Shown here piece by piece: positions 26,579 through 35,115 of a DNA stretch of 64,000 nt (positions are counted from its first letter, which is position 1; every line of letters starts with the position of its first letter). The translations under genes were made by a program, and so were the position numbers. Under the pieces are notes generated by a model. It did not search any database. It was given only the letters and a program-made list of their open reading frames with translations, and was not told the DNA's origin. Source of the stretch: Bradyrhizobium diversitatis (GTDB lineage: Bacteria; Pseudomonadota; Alphaproteobacteria; Rhizobiales; Xanthobacteraceae); the NCBI RefSeq assembly GCF_016031635.1, contig NZ_JACEGD010000002.1, positions 248,001 through 312,000 of the forward strand. Direction: 5' to 3'.

Positions 26579-27937
26579 CTATTTGCCGAACGCCAGCACA
26601 TGCAGGCCGAGCCGCTGCCGCACGATCCAGAACAACAGCACCGTTTCGAAGCTGAGCGAGATCGAGGTCGCGGCCGCGGCGCCGTGGCCGCCATAGTGCG
26701 GCACCAGCGCAATGCAGAGCACGAGGTTCATCGCGAAGGCCAGGGCATAGGCCAGCGCGCAGATCTTCTGCTGCCCGAGCATGTTGAGCAGCCGCTCCAC
26801 CGGGCCGATCGCGGAGCGCACCACGAGCCCGATCGCGGCGACGAACATGATGTCGTAGCCGACCACGAATTGCGGCCCGAACAGCCGCAGCAGCGGCTTG
26901 CCGAGCGCCAGCAGCACGATGGTCGCACCCAGCGACGGCCAGAACGTCCAGTTGATGGCATGCGCCACATAGGCCGAGAGGCGCGCCTTGTCGCCGAGCG
27001 CATTGTATTCCGCAAAGCGATGCGCCGTCGTGGCCGACATCGCGTAGTGGATGAAGGAGACCAGCGCCAGCGTCTTCACCACGGCGAAATAGACCCCGAC
27101 CTCGTCCGAGGGGCGGAATTGCTGCAGCACCAGCACGTCGGTGTAGGAGAGGAGCAGGTAGAAGCTCTCGACCAGCAGGATCGGTAGTGAGATGGCGAGC
27201 CAGCCCTTGACGTCGTAGGCCTTCGGCCCCGGCTCGATGTGGTCGGCGAGCTTGCGGTTCAGCACCAACATCTGCCCGGTCATCGCGATCCACACCGCAC
27301 CTGCGCTCGCGACCATCGCGGCGACCGCGCCGAGATGATAGCCGAGCAGGAAGGCCGCGGCCGTGAGGCCGATGATCAGCGCCTGGCGGATGATGAATTG
27401 CGGCATCAGGCCGAGCGGCATCCAGTCATGCGAGCGCGCGATGCCGTCCTGGGTATTGGCGACGACGAAAGCAGGGAGGGTCATGCAGCCGATATAGAGC
27501 GGCAGTTCCTCGGCCGGATCGATCCACGGCGACAGCAGCTTGACGATGCCGGCTAGGGCGAGCGAGACCAGCGTCGACACGGCAAAGGTCAGCCAGCGGC
27601 TGCCGGAGAGAAAGCCGCGCAGCAGCGCCTGCTCGCCGCTGGCGCGGTACTCCGGAATGATCTTCTGCGCGGAGGCGGAGATGCCGAAATCCATCATGCT
27701 GCCGAGCAGCAGCACCCAGGTCCAGACATAGACATAGACGCCGTAGTCGGACGTGCCCATCCAGCGCGCAAGCAGAACCTGCGAGACATAGGCGAGCCCC
27801 GCGCTGATCACACGGATGACGAAGATGGTGCCGGCGAGCCGCCGCGTCAGCGACGCCTCGGTCGATCCGCCCGTCAGCTTGGCCCGCAGCCGCGCGATCA
27901 GCCCGGCCGGTCCGGTCGTTCCGGGTTGTGCATCCAT
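26579..27937 (-). CDS. Polysaccharide/lipid-linked oligosaccharide flippase (MVF/Wzx superfamily)
   Basis: About 452 residues with 12 to 14 membrane segments. FVIRVISAGLAYVSQVLLARWMG at the N-terminus is the usual opening of the polysaccharide_synt family; the paired-helix pattern continues to the end. Such proteins flip undecaprenyl-linked sugars for O-antigen, capsule or exopolysaccharide. No glycosyltransferase lies nearby. The start is uncertain: ATG 27937, 27973 and 28003 are in frame and none has a clear ribosome site. 28003 abuts the promoter-like motif at 28007-28019 and so is less likely. Confidence 0.85.
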   Translation of the reverse strand: MDAQPGTTGPAGLIARLRAKLTGGSTEASLTRRLAGTIFVIRVISAGLAYVSQVLLARWMGTSDYGVYVYVWTWVLLLGSMMDFGISASAQKIIPEYRASGEQALLRGFLSGSRWLTFAVSTLVSLALAGIVKLLSPWIDPAEELPLYIGCMTLPAFVVANTQDGIARSHDWMPLGLMPQFIIRQALIIGLTAAAFLLGYHLGAVAAMVASAGAVWIAMTGQMLVLNRKLADHIEPGPKAYDVKGWLAISLPILLVESFYLLLSYTDVLVLQQFRPSDEVGVYFAVVKTLALVSFIHYAMSATTAHRFAEYNALGDKARLSAYVAHAINWTFWPSLGATIVLLALGKPLLRLFGPQFVVGYDIMFVAAIGLVVRSAIGPVERLLNMLGQQKICALAYALAFAMNLVLCIALVPHYGGHGAAAATSISLSFETVLLFWIVRQRLGLHVLAFGK

Positions 27938-28006
27938 CACGGCCACGTCGAACAGTCCCCAGGCGTCCCGCATACAGCGGCATGCCAGGGGACTAGCAAC
28001 CATTCG

Positions 28007-28019
28007 TTAAGATTCGGTT
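28007..28019 (-). promoter_or_regulatory. AACCGANTCTTAA motif upstream of the flippase (contains a GANTC site)
   Basis: The minus strand reads AACCGAATCTTAAC, with a CcrM-type GANTC site in the middle and TTAA/AACC half-sites resembling CtrA words on either side. An almost identical word lies at 39365-39377, at a comparable distance (70 versus 77 bases) from the start of another minus-strand gene. Confidence 0.35.
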
Positions 28020-28040
28020 GGGTGGGGTTCCCATACTCAG

Positions 28041-28184
28041 TGTCGTCCCGGACAAGCGAAGCGCGGATCCGGGACCCATAACCCCAAGGAGAAGTTGCGG
28101 CGCAAGCTGGTCACTCCGAGTCTTCGCCAAACCACACCCTGTGGCTATGGATCCCGGATCGGCGCGCGTGTCCGGGACGACAGC
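28041..28184. repeat. Long palindromic repeat, TGTCGTCCCGGACAAGC family, copy 1
   Basis: The arms TGTCGTCCCGGACAAGC and the inverted TGTCCGGGACGACAG enclose an inner part with GGATCCGGGACCCATA and TATGGATCCCGGATC. The linker carries GTCTTCGCCAAACCAC. The same ends, inner arms and linker recur at 29938, 37599 and 44286. Confidence 0.8.
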
Positions 28185-28256
28185 TGAGCGTGGGCGAGAG
28201 CAGTACAATTCAGTCGCGCTGACGGTCCGGACGGCGGCCGGAACGACAGCTCCGCC

Positions 28257-29096
28257 TCACTCCAAATTCGTATTGAACTCGTACGCCTTGTCAGGCCCGA
28301 CCAGCGTGAACTTCAGCGCCGCACCATCCGGCTTGGCGCCCGGCGGCAGTCCGTCGAGCTCGAAAGAAAACCGCGTCACCCCAGGCGGGCTGTGCGGCAC
28401 TGGTGCGGGAATCGGCAGCGCCCAATCGGGCGTCGGCCCTTCCACGAACAGATTGACGTTGCGGCCGTCCGGCGTCACCACGTCGACCACCACGTTCTTG
28501 GGCCCGTCACGCTTGACGTCGCGGATGGTGAGCGGATTGGGGTCGCCGATATTGGCGGGCTTGGGCACGGTGTCGAGCGCGGCACGCAAGTTCGCATCCT
28601 CGGTCGAGGCGACGCTGTTGAAGCCGAGCTCGGCGCTGGCCTCGACCGGAATGCAGAGCTTCTCGCACACCGCGTAATTGATCTCGGCGCGCAAGGTCAC
28701 GGGCTTGTCGGCCGCCTTGGCGACGATGCGCAAGGGCAGCACGATCTGGTTGTGGTAGCCGATCGAATGGCCGCCCGCGCCGTCGTCGAATTTCAGCGGC
28801 GCCGGCCACATGATCGTCACCGCCTCGACATTCTCGGACTTCGAGAAGTCGAACCGCGGTGGAACGCCGGAATCGCCGGGGGTGCGCCAGTAGGTCTTCC
28901 AGCCGGGCTGGAGCTGGAACGCGATACCGCCTAGCAAGACCGCGCCGCTGCGCGATCCCGCCACCAGCCGCACCGCGGAATGTCCGTCGCGCTGCCACGG
29001 CGAAGCGTCATCGGCACGTGCTACGATGGCCAACGACGACGCAAGCAGGGTTGTCGCGACGCCAATCGCCGCACGCAGGGGAACTCTTGTGAGCAT
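28257..29096 (-). CDS. Periplasmic DsbD N-terminal (nDsbD-like) domain protein, stand-alone
   Basis: 279 residues with a signal peptide (1-28, IVARA|DD). The mature part is an immunoglobulin-like domain resembling the N-terminal domain of the thiol:disulfide interchange protein DsbD, with the redox pair in YAVCEKLCIPVEA (C-x3-C) preserved. The membrane and thioredoxin domains of full DsbD are absent and no ccdA gene is adjacent. It may accept electrons from a separate CcdA/ScsB-like transporter and pass them to periplasmic substrates. YqgE is divergently encoded 142 bases away. Confidence 0.8.
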   Translation of the reverse strand: MLTRVPLRAAIGVATTLLASSLAIVARADDASPWQRDGHSAVRLVAGSRSGAVLLGGIAFQLQPGWKTYWRTPGDSGVPPRFDFSKSENVEAVTIMWPAPLKFDDGAGGHSIGYHNQIVLPLRIVAKAADKPVTLRAEINYAVCEKLCIPVEASAELGFNSVASTEDANLRAALDTVPKPANIGDPNPLTIRDVKRDGPKNVVVDVVTPDGRNVNLFVEGPTPDWALPIPAPVPHSPPGVTRFSFELDGLPPGAKPDGAALKFTLVGPDKAYEFNTNLE

Positions 29097-29238
29097 GGCA
29101 CGTCTTTACAGGGTCGGCCCAGGGCAAACCATTGAATTGCTTGTGATGGATGCACTTGAACCGGGTCACCGCAAGGCTTGATTTGACAGCGGACCGGCCC
29201 GACATCAGGATAGGAATTGAAACCGGAGTGCTTCACCG

Positions 29239-29883
29239 ATGGCTCCCACAGGCAAGAGGACGGGCGAAAGCACCCGCAGCTCGGGCCCCGCACTGCCCAA
29301 TTCGGCCGGTTATCTCGACGGCCGGCTCCTGATTGCGATGCCCGTGATGGGCGATTCCCGGTTCGAGCGGTCGGTGATCTACCTCTGCGCCCATTCGGCC
29401 GAGGGAGCGATGGGCATCATCGTGAACCACCCCGCCGGCAGCATCGACTTCCCCGAGCTGCTGCAGCAGCTCGGCATCATCAGGAAAGGCGAGCACATCA
29501 AGCTGCCGGAGAATGCCGAAAGCATGAAGGTGCTGCGGGGCGGACCGGTCGACACCGGCCGCGGCTTCGTGCTGCATTCCAGCGACTTCTACATCGAGAA
29601 TGCGACGCTGCGGATCGATGATGGCGTCTGCCTCACCGCGACCGTCGATATCCTGCGCGCGATCGCCAACGGCTCCGGCCCCAAGCATGCCATCCTCGCG
29701 CTCGGCTATGCCGGCTGGGCGCCGGGACAGCTCGAGACGGAGATTCAGAGCAACGGCTGGCTGCATTGCGATGCGGATGCGGATCTGATCTTCGGCGACG
29801 ACGTCGACGACAAGTACAACCGCGCATTGCAGAAGATCGGCATCGATCCCGGCATGCTCTCGAACGAGGCAGGGCACGCGTAG
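29239..29883 (+). CDS. YqgE/AlgH family protein (UPF0301)
   Basis: 214 residues. [41 protein letters not shown] is the conserved opening of the YqgE/AlgH family (quoted here only as its key blocks: [18 protein letters not shown]). [13 protein letters not shown] and [11 protein letters not shown] also match. Function is unknown; early work linked AlgH to alginate control in Pseudomonas. The N-terminal 24 residues are an extension typical of alphaproteobacterial members. Monocistronic; a long palindromic repeat follows. Confidence 0.9.
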   Translation: MAPTGKRTGESTRSSGPALPNSAGYLDGRLLIAMPVMGDSRFERSVIYLCAHSAEGAMGIIVNHPAGSIDFPELLQQLGIIRKGEHIKLPENAESMKVLRGGPVDTGRGFVLHSSDFYIENATLRIDDGVCLTATVDILRAIANGSGPKHAILALGYAGWAPGQLETEIQSNGWLHCDADADLIFGDDVDDKYNRALQKIGIDPGMLSNEAGHA

Positions 29884-29937
29884 CTGGTGTAGTCCCTACT
29901 GCGACATGCTCGGCTGTCCTGCATCATCATCCTCCGG

Positions 29938-30124
29938 TGTCGTCCCGGACAAGCGCGCCCCAAGCGCGCGCAGATCCGGGACCCATACCCCAGGGAGGAG
30001 TGTGGCGCGAGCTCTCAACCACTAGTCTTCGCCAAACCACTCCCTGTGGTTATGGATCCCGGATCTGCGCTCCGCTCTCGACAACGCTACGCGTTGCCAA
30101 GAGCTGCGCTTGTCCGGGACGACA
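29938..30124. repeat. Long palindromic repeat, TGTCGTCCCGGACAAGC family, copy 2
   Basis: Same outer arms and same AGTCTTCGCCAAACCACTCC linker as copy 1. An extra insertion, CTCTCGACAACGC.. to ..GCCAAGAGC, sits in the right arm. It lies between the convergent yqgE and tauD-like genes. Confidence 0.8.
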
Positions 30125-30135
30125 GCGGTGAACGC

Positions 30136-31023
30136 CTACTCCGCCGCCTGCTGCTGCACCGTCGGCTCGGTCCCCGCCACCGTGGCCCTGCGCATGTCGC
30201 GGGGCTGCGACTGGTCGTAGCGGCGGACGCGGTGCATGGTCTGGCGGTTGTCCCACATCACGAGGTCATGCAGCTTCCATTTGTGGACATAGACGAATTC
30301 CGGCTGCGTCGCATGCTCGTTCAGGTCGCGCAGCAGCAGCCGGCCCTCCGGCACGCTCATGCCGACGACCTTGCCGGCATGCGATGAGAGATACAGCGAC
30401 TTGCGGCGATGGACGGGATGGGTCCGCACCAGCCGTTGCAGCACCGGCTTGAACATCTCCTTCTCCTCGTCGGTGTACTCGGTGAAGCCGAGCGATCCCC
30501 GCGAATACATCAGCGAGTGCTCGCAGACGAGGTCCTCGATCTCCGCCTTGGTCTCGTCGTCGAGTGCGTCATAGGCCGCGCGCATGTCGGCGAATTCGGT
30601 GTTGCCGCCCTTCGGGTTCACGACGCGCGCCGACAAAAGCGAGAATTTTGCCGGGATGGGACGGAACGAGCTGTCGGAGTGCCAGAGGCAGTTGCCGAGA
30701 TTGAACAGATGCGCGCGGCTGTCCTTCGCCAGCGGCTTGCCGTCCTTGCCGAGATTGGAGACGTCGTTCAGGCCGGATTGCAGCCGGTAGTCCTTCTCCT
30801 TGGTCACGGTGCCGCCCCGCGCATCCTCGCGCTGGCCGAAATTCAGCGCGAAAGCCATCTGCTGCTCGTCAGTGATGTCCTGGTCGTGGAAAACCAGGAC
30901 CGCATATTTGTCCATGGCCGCCTCGACCTGGCGCGCTTCATCCGGTGTGAGAGGCTTTCGCAAGTCGAGGCCGGAAACCTCGCCGACAAAATGCTTCTGA
31001 AGCTGCCGGATGGCGATCGTCAT
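30136..31023 (-). CDS. TauD/TfdA-family Fe(II)/2-oxoglutarate dioxygenase
   Basis: 295 residues. The iron facial triad is visible: His115-x-Asp117 in LWHSDSSF and the distal His264 in QTMHRVRRY, with the oxoglutarate-binding Arg close behind (RDMRRATV). The sequence resembles the TfdA/2,4-D dioxygenase branch and alpha-ketoglutarate-dependent taurine dioxygenases; the substrate cannot be assigned. An SDR gene lies upstream on the same strand (98-base gap), which could process the product. No sulfonate transporter adjoins, which argues against a dedicated taurine role. Confidence 0.88.
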   Translation of the reverse strand: MTIAIRQLQKHFVGEVSGLDLRKPLTPDEARQVEAAMDKYAVLVFHDQDITDEQQMAFALNFGQREDARGGTVTKEKDYRLQSGLNDVSNLGKDGKPLAKDSRAHLFNLGNCLWHSDSSFRPIPAKFSLLSARVVNPKGGNTEFADMRAAYDALDDETKAEIEDLVCEHSLMYSRGSLGFTEYTDEEKEMFKPVLQRLVRTHPVHRRKSLYLSSHAGKVVGMSVPEGRLLLRDLNEHATQPEFVYVHKWKLHDLVMWDNRQTMHRVRRYDQSQPRDMRRATVAGTEPTVQQQAAE

Positions 31024-31121
31024 GACGTTCTCTCCCGCGGGTCGCGAGCGGTTGTTCCCGCTCTGTTGACGAAAAAGCTACTCCCGCGTCAGTCGTTGTC
31101 AACGCTTCGAGCGCATGGCTC

Positions 31122-31901
31122 TCACGCGTTGCGGGCCATCAGCCCGCCATCGACCGGGATCACCGCGCCGGTGAGGAACGATGCCGCCGGCAGGCACAGG
31201 CTCAGCGTCATATGCGCGACCTCTTCAGGATCGCCGTAGCGGCCGAGTGCGGTTCGGCGCTTGGCGTAGATGGTCTTGTGCTCCTCGGAGATGCGGTCGG
31301 TGATGGCGGTGCGGATCGGCCCGGGGCAGATGCAGTTGACGGTGATGCCCTCGCGGCCGAGCTCCACCGCCAGCGAGCGGGTGAGGCTGGCAACGCCACC
31401 CTTGGCTGCCGAATACGGGCTGTGCAATGCGGTGGCCCCGAGCGCTTCGGTCGAGGCGATGTTGACGATGCGCGGGCTCTTCGACTTGCGCAAGTGCGGC
31501 AGCGCAGCGCGGATGATGCGCGGATGCGCCGTCAGCATCACGGCGATGCCCCGGGCCCAGGCGTCCTCATAGGCCTCGTCGTCGATCGCAACACGCACGG
31601 AGATGCCGGCATTGTTGACGACGATGTCGATTGCCCCGAAATGCGCGGCGACATCGCCGACCACGCGCTTGATCTCGCCGCCGTCGGCGACATCGAGCTT
31701 CCACGCCCTTGCTGAACCGCCGCTCGCCGCAATCTCCCTGGCGACACCATGCGCGCCCTGCTCGTCGAAATCCGTGACGGCCACGTTCGCCCCGTCGGTG
31801 GCGAACACGCGCGCCGTCGCGCGTCCCATGCCGCTGGCCGCGCCGGTGACGAGAACCGTGAGGCCCTTGACGGACCGGCTGAGCTCCCTGGAGTCGGACA
31901 T
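31122..31901 (-). CDS. SDR family oxidoreductase
   Basis: 259 residues from ATG 31901, which has GAGGAA upstream; the in-frame extension to 31952 lacks a ribosome site. TGAASGMGRA binds the cofactor, NNAG is present, and the catalytic Tyr-x3-Lys is YSAAK, with the Ser in NIAST. GPIRTAITDRI and the end VIPVDGGLMARNA are usual. Substrate unknown; 3-oxoacyl reductase-like or a dehydrogenase of a small alcohol. Divergent from another SDR gene by 96 bases. Confidence 0.85.
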   Translation of the reverse strand: MSDSRELSRSVKGLTVLVTGAASGMGRATARVFATDGANVAVTDFDEQGAHGVAREIAASGGSARAWKLDVADGGEIKRVVGDVAAHFGAIDIVVNNAGISVRVAIDDEAYEDAWARGIAVMLTAHPRIIRAALPHLRKSKSPRIVNIASTEALGATALHSPYSAAKGGVASLTRSLAVELGREGITVNCICPGPIRTAITDRISEEHKTIYAKRRTALGRYGDPEEVAHMTLSLCLPAASFLTGAVIPVDGGLMARNA

Positions 31902-31997
31902 GCTGTTTCCTCGCGCCGTGCTTGTTCTTGTTGTGATTGACAAGGCTGGCATCGATCCGCAGACAGGTCAAACAAGCAAGACAAAGGGGAGGCCGCG

Positions 31998-32735
31998 ATG
32001 GCGAACGAACTCGATTTCTCGGGCAAGCAGGTGCTGGTGGTCGGCGGTTCCAGCGGCATCGGCAACGGCATCGCGCAGGCTTTTCGCGCGAGAGGCGCAC
32101 ATGTCGCGGTTTGCGGCACGCGTGCTCGGCCTGGGGAATATTCCATCGAGGAAGGCTCCGATCTCACGGGGCTCGCTTATGCCCAGCTCGACGTCGGCAA
32201 TGCCGGAGCGATCGAGGCGTTCAAGCCGTCCTTCGACAGGCTCGACGTGCTCGTGCTCGCGCAGGGCGCGGTGCTCTATCGCCGCGGCGAGTTCGAGATG
32301 GCCGGCTTTCGCAAGGTGGTCGAGGTCAACCTGATGAGCCTGATGGCCTGCGCGACGCGCTTCCATTCCATGTTGCGGGATTCCAGGGGCTCGCTGATCA
32401 TCGTGTCCTCGACCGCGGCCTATCATTCCACCATGGGCAATCCCGCCTACAATGCGTCGAAGACCGGCGCGGTCGGATTGACGCGGACGCTGGGCGAAGC
32501 CTGGGCCGAGGACGGCATCCGCGTCAACGGCATCGCGCCGGGGCTCGTCGACACCAAGATGACGAAGGTGACGACCGACAATCCGAAGCGGCTCGAAGGC
32601 GCGCTCGCGCGCATCCCGCTGCGGCGATTGGGCACGCCGGCCGACATGGCCGGCGCGGCGCTGTTCCTGGCCTCGCCGCTGTCGTCCTACATCATCGGCC
32701 AGACGCTGGTCGTCGATGGCGGTCTCATTCTCTGA
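31998..32735 (+). CDS. SDR family oxidoreductase
   Basis: 245 residues, ATG with GGGGAGG upstream. VGGSSGIG is the cofactor loop and SSTAAYHSTMGNPAYNASKTG holds the catalytic Ser, Tyr and Lys. The central motif is atypical: the usual NNAG is replaced by LAQGAVL. Substrate unknown. It is divergent from the SDR at 31122 and followed by the CsbD/YqjD hybrid gene, which has its own promoter. Confidence 0.85.
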   Translation: MANELDFSGKQVLVVGGSSGIGNGIAQAFRARGAHVAVCGTRARPGEYSIEEGSDLTGLAYAQLDVGNAGAIEAFKPSFDRLDVLVLAQGAVLYRRGEFEMAGFRKVVEVNLMSLMACATRFHSMLRDSRGSLIIVSSTAAYHSTMGNPAYNASKTGAVGLTRTLGEAWAEDGIRVNGIAPGLVDTKMTKVTTDNPKRLEGALARIPLRRLGTPADMAGAALFLASPLSSYIIGQTLVVDGGLIL

Positions 32736-32741
32736 TCCCGT

Positions 32742-32766
32742 GGAACTGCACTGCTCTTGATCGGTT
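32742..32766 (+). promoter_or_regulatory. Near-consensus EcfG-type promoter (GGAAC-N16-GGTT)
   Basis: GGAAC, 16 bases, GGTT; one mismatch in the -10 from CGTT. It begins seven bases after the SDR stop and its -10 lies 30 bases before the ATG at 32796. The product downstream belongs to stress families, which supports it. Confidence 0.55.
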
Positions 32767-32795
32767 ACTTGGGTTGACCCCTGAGGAGGAGCAAC

Positions 32796-33164
32796 ATGGA
32801 TACGGATCGGATTGTCGGATCGGCCAAGGAATATGCCGGACGCGCGGAAGGCGCGATCGGAGACATCGCAGGCGATGCGAAGACGCAGGCGTCGGGCAAG
32901 GCGCGGGAAGCTGCAGGCACGGTGCAGAATCTCTACGGCCAGGCCAAGGATGCGGTGCGCGATGCCACGGACACCGCTGCGGGCTATGCCAAGGACGCCT
33001 ACGAGAACAGCGGCGAGACCTTCCGCGACGGCTCGAAGGCGATCGCGCAGAAGGTGCAGGACAACCCGCTCGGCGCGCTGCTGGTCGCCGGCGGCATCGG
33101 CTTCGCGCTCGCGCTCCTGATGTCGCGACCCGCGCGCCGCCCGCCGCCGCGTTGGCGCTACTAG
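32796..33164 (+). CDS. CsbD-like / YqjD-like hybrid stress protein
   Basis: 122 residues, ATG after GAGGAGGAG. The N-terminal half (MDTDRIVGSAKEYAGRAEGAIGD) is CsbD-like; a repetitive Ala/Lys/Asp helix follows. The C-terminal stretch NPLGALLVAGGIGFALALLMSRP with its Arg-rich tail is the YqjD/ElaB-type glycine-zipper membrane anchor. It is thus a membrane-tethered CsbD-like protein, soluble side in the cytosol. It echoes the separate CsbD and DUF883 genes at 8368 and 4656. Expected to be under general stress control. Confidence 0.8.
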   Translation: MDTDRIVGSAKEYAGRAEGAIGDIAGDAKTQASGKAREAAGTVQNLYGQAKDAVRDATDTAAGYAKDAYENSGETFRDGSKAIAQKVQDNPLGALLVAGGIGFALALLMSRPARRPPPRWRY

Positions 33165-33183
33165 AGCCGAGCCAATACCACCT

Positions 33184-33220
33184 CGTTCCGGGGCTCGCGC
33201 TGCGTGCGCCCCGGAATGAC
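33184..33220. repeat. Short CATTCCGGGG-family palindrome, copy 2
   Basis: CGTTCCGGGGC and GCCCCGGAATGAC arms around GCGCTGCGTGC. A minimal version of the element seen at 22693. It lies between convergent genes and may terminate transcription. Confidence 0.6.
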
Positions 33221-33242
33221 ATCTCAATCAGCACAAGGCAGA

Positions 33243-34946
33243 TTACCGGAACATCTCCGCCGAGCGCCCGACATTGGCAGGCGGGCGCGGAATCCCTGGA
33301 TTGGAATTCGGATTGCGCGGCCCTGGAGCCGGCGTCCATTGGCGCGGCTGCGGAGAGCCGAAGCCGAAGCCGAAGAAATCCCGGCCAGCCGGCGTCGCCT
33401 GTGCCGGCTGCTGCGGCGGGACCTGCGGCTTCTTCGGCGCGAGCTTCGGCGGCGCGATCACCGCGGCCGCTCCTGGCGCCGCCTGAGCCGTGCCGCCCTC
33501 GGGCGTCGTTGTGGCCATCGGCGTATCGCCCTTGGCCTGCTCACGGCCGACTTCCCGGCGCGGCCAGGCATAATCGTCGGCGCGGCCGGCCGGTGCCGCG
33601 AGCGGCTCACCCTTCACCATGGTCTTGGCTGCGAGCGCATCGACGGCGGCGGGACGCGTGCCCGGCCCGCCCAGCAATTGATCGGTCGAAATCGAGGCTG
33701 CAACCAGCGGCACAATCGGCCCCGCCAGCGGCCGCGGCGCGGGCTTGCCCGGCTCGGCGCTGGTATCGGGGGTGGCAGGCTCGCTCGGCAGCGCGATCGG
33801 GCCGGAGCGTGCCGCGAGCAGGCGCGTGATCTCGCGCTCGACATAATGCGCGAGCTTGCGCGCGCCGGCCTTGGTGAAATAGACGCCGTCGGAGCTGCGG
33901 AGCTGACGGATCTGGCCTTCGAAGTCCGGGCCCTTCTGGAGGAAGCGGCCGGCCTCGTCGACGAAGCCGTCCCACACGTCGACATAAGTGATGCCGGCCT
34001 TGGCCGCGCCCTCGCGGTACAGCGAATCCAGGAACAGCGTGTCCGCGGTGCCCTTCGTTCCGCGAATAGCGGGCAGGCCGACCCAGAGCACCGGCACGCC
34101 CTTGGCCTTGAGGATGTTGGCGAGCTCCTCGATCTTCTTGCCGTAGAGCTCGACCCAGCGGTCGTCGCGGAATTCGTAGAGGCCGTTCGGGTTGCGCGCG
34201 GTCTTCTCCGGCGCCGCCGCGGGCGTATCGGCATTGTCGGCATCGTCCTGCGGCAGATCGGCATCGGCAGGCTTGTCGTCCGGCTTGGCGGCGGCGGCAG
34301 TGTCGCCGGGCTTGGCCTCGCCCGGCTTTGCTGGCGGCTTGGCGCGCGCCCCTTTGTCGTTCTTCTTGTCCTTGTCTTTCTCCGTGGCCGCCTTGTCGGC
34401 GACGGGCTCGCGGATCGCGGAGCGGTCGTTGAGGCCGAGCATGACGACGATCACGTCGGGCTTCTCGGTCTCGAGAATGCCCCTGGCCGCCGCCGCCCAG
34501 TCCGCGGGCTCACCCCTCGGCTGATACTTGATGAGGCCCGACGTGGTCTTGTGCTTGCGGATCACGCCCATGTCGGGCTGCTCGCTGTAGGCGTCTTCCA
34601 GGCCGTAGGCGAGCCAGTCGGCCATGGCATCGCCGATCACCAGCACGTTCTTCTCAGGGATGGTGTCGCGTTTCGCCGGCGCCGGCGCGCGCGAAAAATC
34701 TTGACGCGGCGCCTGCTGCTGCGGCGGCGGGTACGGTGCGAAGAAGTCGCCGCCGAACCATCCGCCGCCTCCTCCGCCGCCGCGCGGTGGCGGGGCCGCG
34801 CGCTGCGGCGGGCCGCCGAAACCGGGGAAGTTGAAGAACTGCGCCGAGGCAGGTCCTGCGACCGAGACCAGGATCGCAAGCGCCGTCCCCAGCGCGATCA
34901 ACGGGCCGGTCTCGGTCAGCACCTTGAACAGGGACTTCTTCGACAT
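33243..34946 (-). CDS. Exported DUF459 SGNH-fold protein lacking the catalytic Ser and His
   Basis: 567 residues. Signal peptide (1-36, GPASA|Q), a low-complexity Pro/Gly-rich linker, then a DUF459 SGNH-type domain (about 97-380), and a long Ala/Pro/Lys-rich C-terminus. An internal insertion of about 70 charged residues (KDKDKKNDKGAR region) splits the domain. In block I the usual GDS is GDA (Ala107). In block V the usual D-x-x-H is DGVY (Asp353, Tyr356). The block III GLND is present. Both the nucleophile and the catalytic His are therefore missing, and hydrolase activity is unlikely. It could act as a sugar or peptidoglycan binding protein. Lytic transglycosylase lies upstream on the same strand. 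Confidence 0.85.
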   Translation of the reverse strand: MSKKSLFKVLTETGPLIALGTALAILVSVAGPASAQFFNFPGFGGPPQRAAPPPRGGGGGGGWFGGDFFAPYPPPQQQAPRQDFSRAPAPAKRDTIPEKNVLVIGDAMADWLAYGLEDAYSEQPDMGVIRKHKTTSGLIKYQPRGEPADWAAAARGILETEKPDVIVVMLGLNDRSAIREPVADKAATEKDKDKKNDKGARAKPPAKPGEAKPGDTAAAAKPDDKPADADLPQDDADNADTPAAAPEKTARNPNGLYEFRDDRWVELYGKKIEELANILKAKGVPVLWVGLPAIRGTKGTADTLFLDSLYREGAAKAGITYVDVWDGFVDEAGRFLQKGPDFEGQIRQLRSSDGVYFTKAGARKLAHYVEREITRLLAARSGPIALPSEPATPDTSAEPGKPAPRPLAGPIVPLVAASISTDQLLGGPGTRPAAVDALAAKTMVKGEPLAAPAGRADDYAWPRREVGREQAKGDTPMATTTPEGGTAQAAPGAAAVIAPPKLAPKKPQVPPQQPAQATPAGRDFFGFGFGSPQPRQWTPAPGPRNPNSNPGIPRPPANVGRSAEMFR

Positions 34947-35115
34947 GCGATCTCGGGCGCGCGCGAGGGGATTGGAGGCAGCTCAATATAATAACGGAAT
35001 CAGGCCGCAAACGGGCAGATTCTCTTTGCAGATTCCTCTCCATAGGCCGGGGAACGGCGGCCGGCGTCAAGGCTGCCTGTCGAAATCCCGCCTCAGGGTT
35101 ACTTTTAGCGCGATT

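Noticed and set aside
31937..33829. A 630-codon plus-strand frame spanning the SDR, hybrid CsbD and DUF459 regions
   Set aside because: It crosses several real genes in other frames and an intergenic repeat and has no domain.
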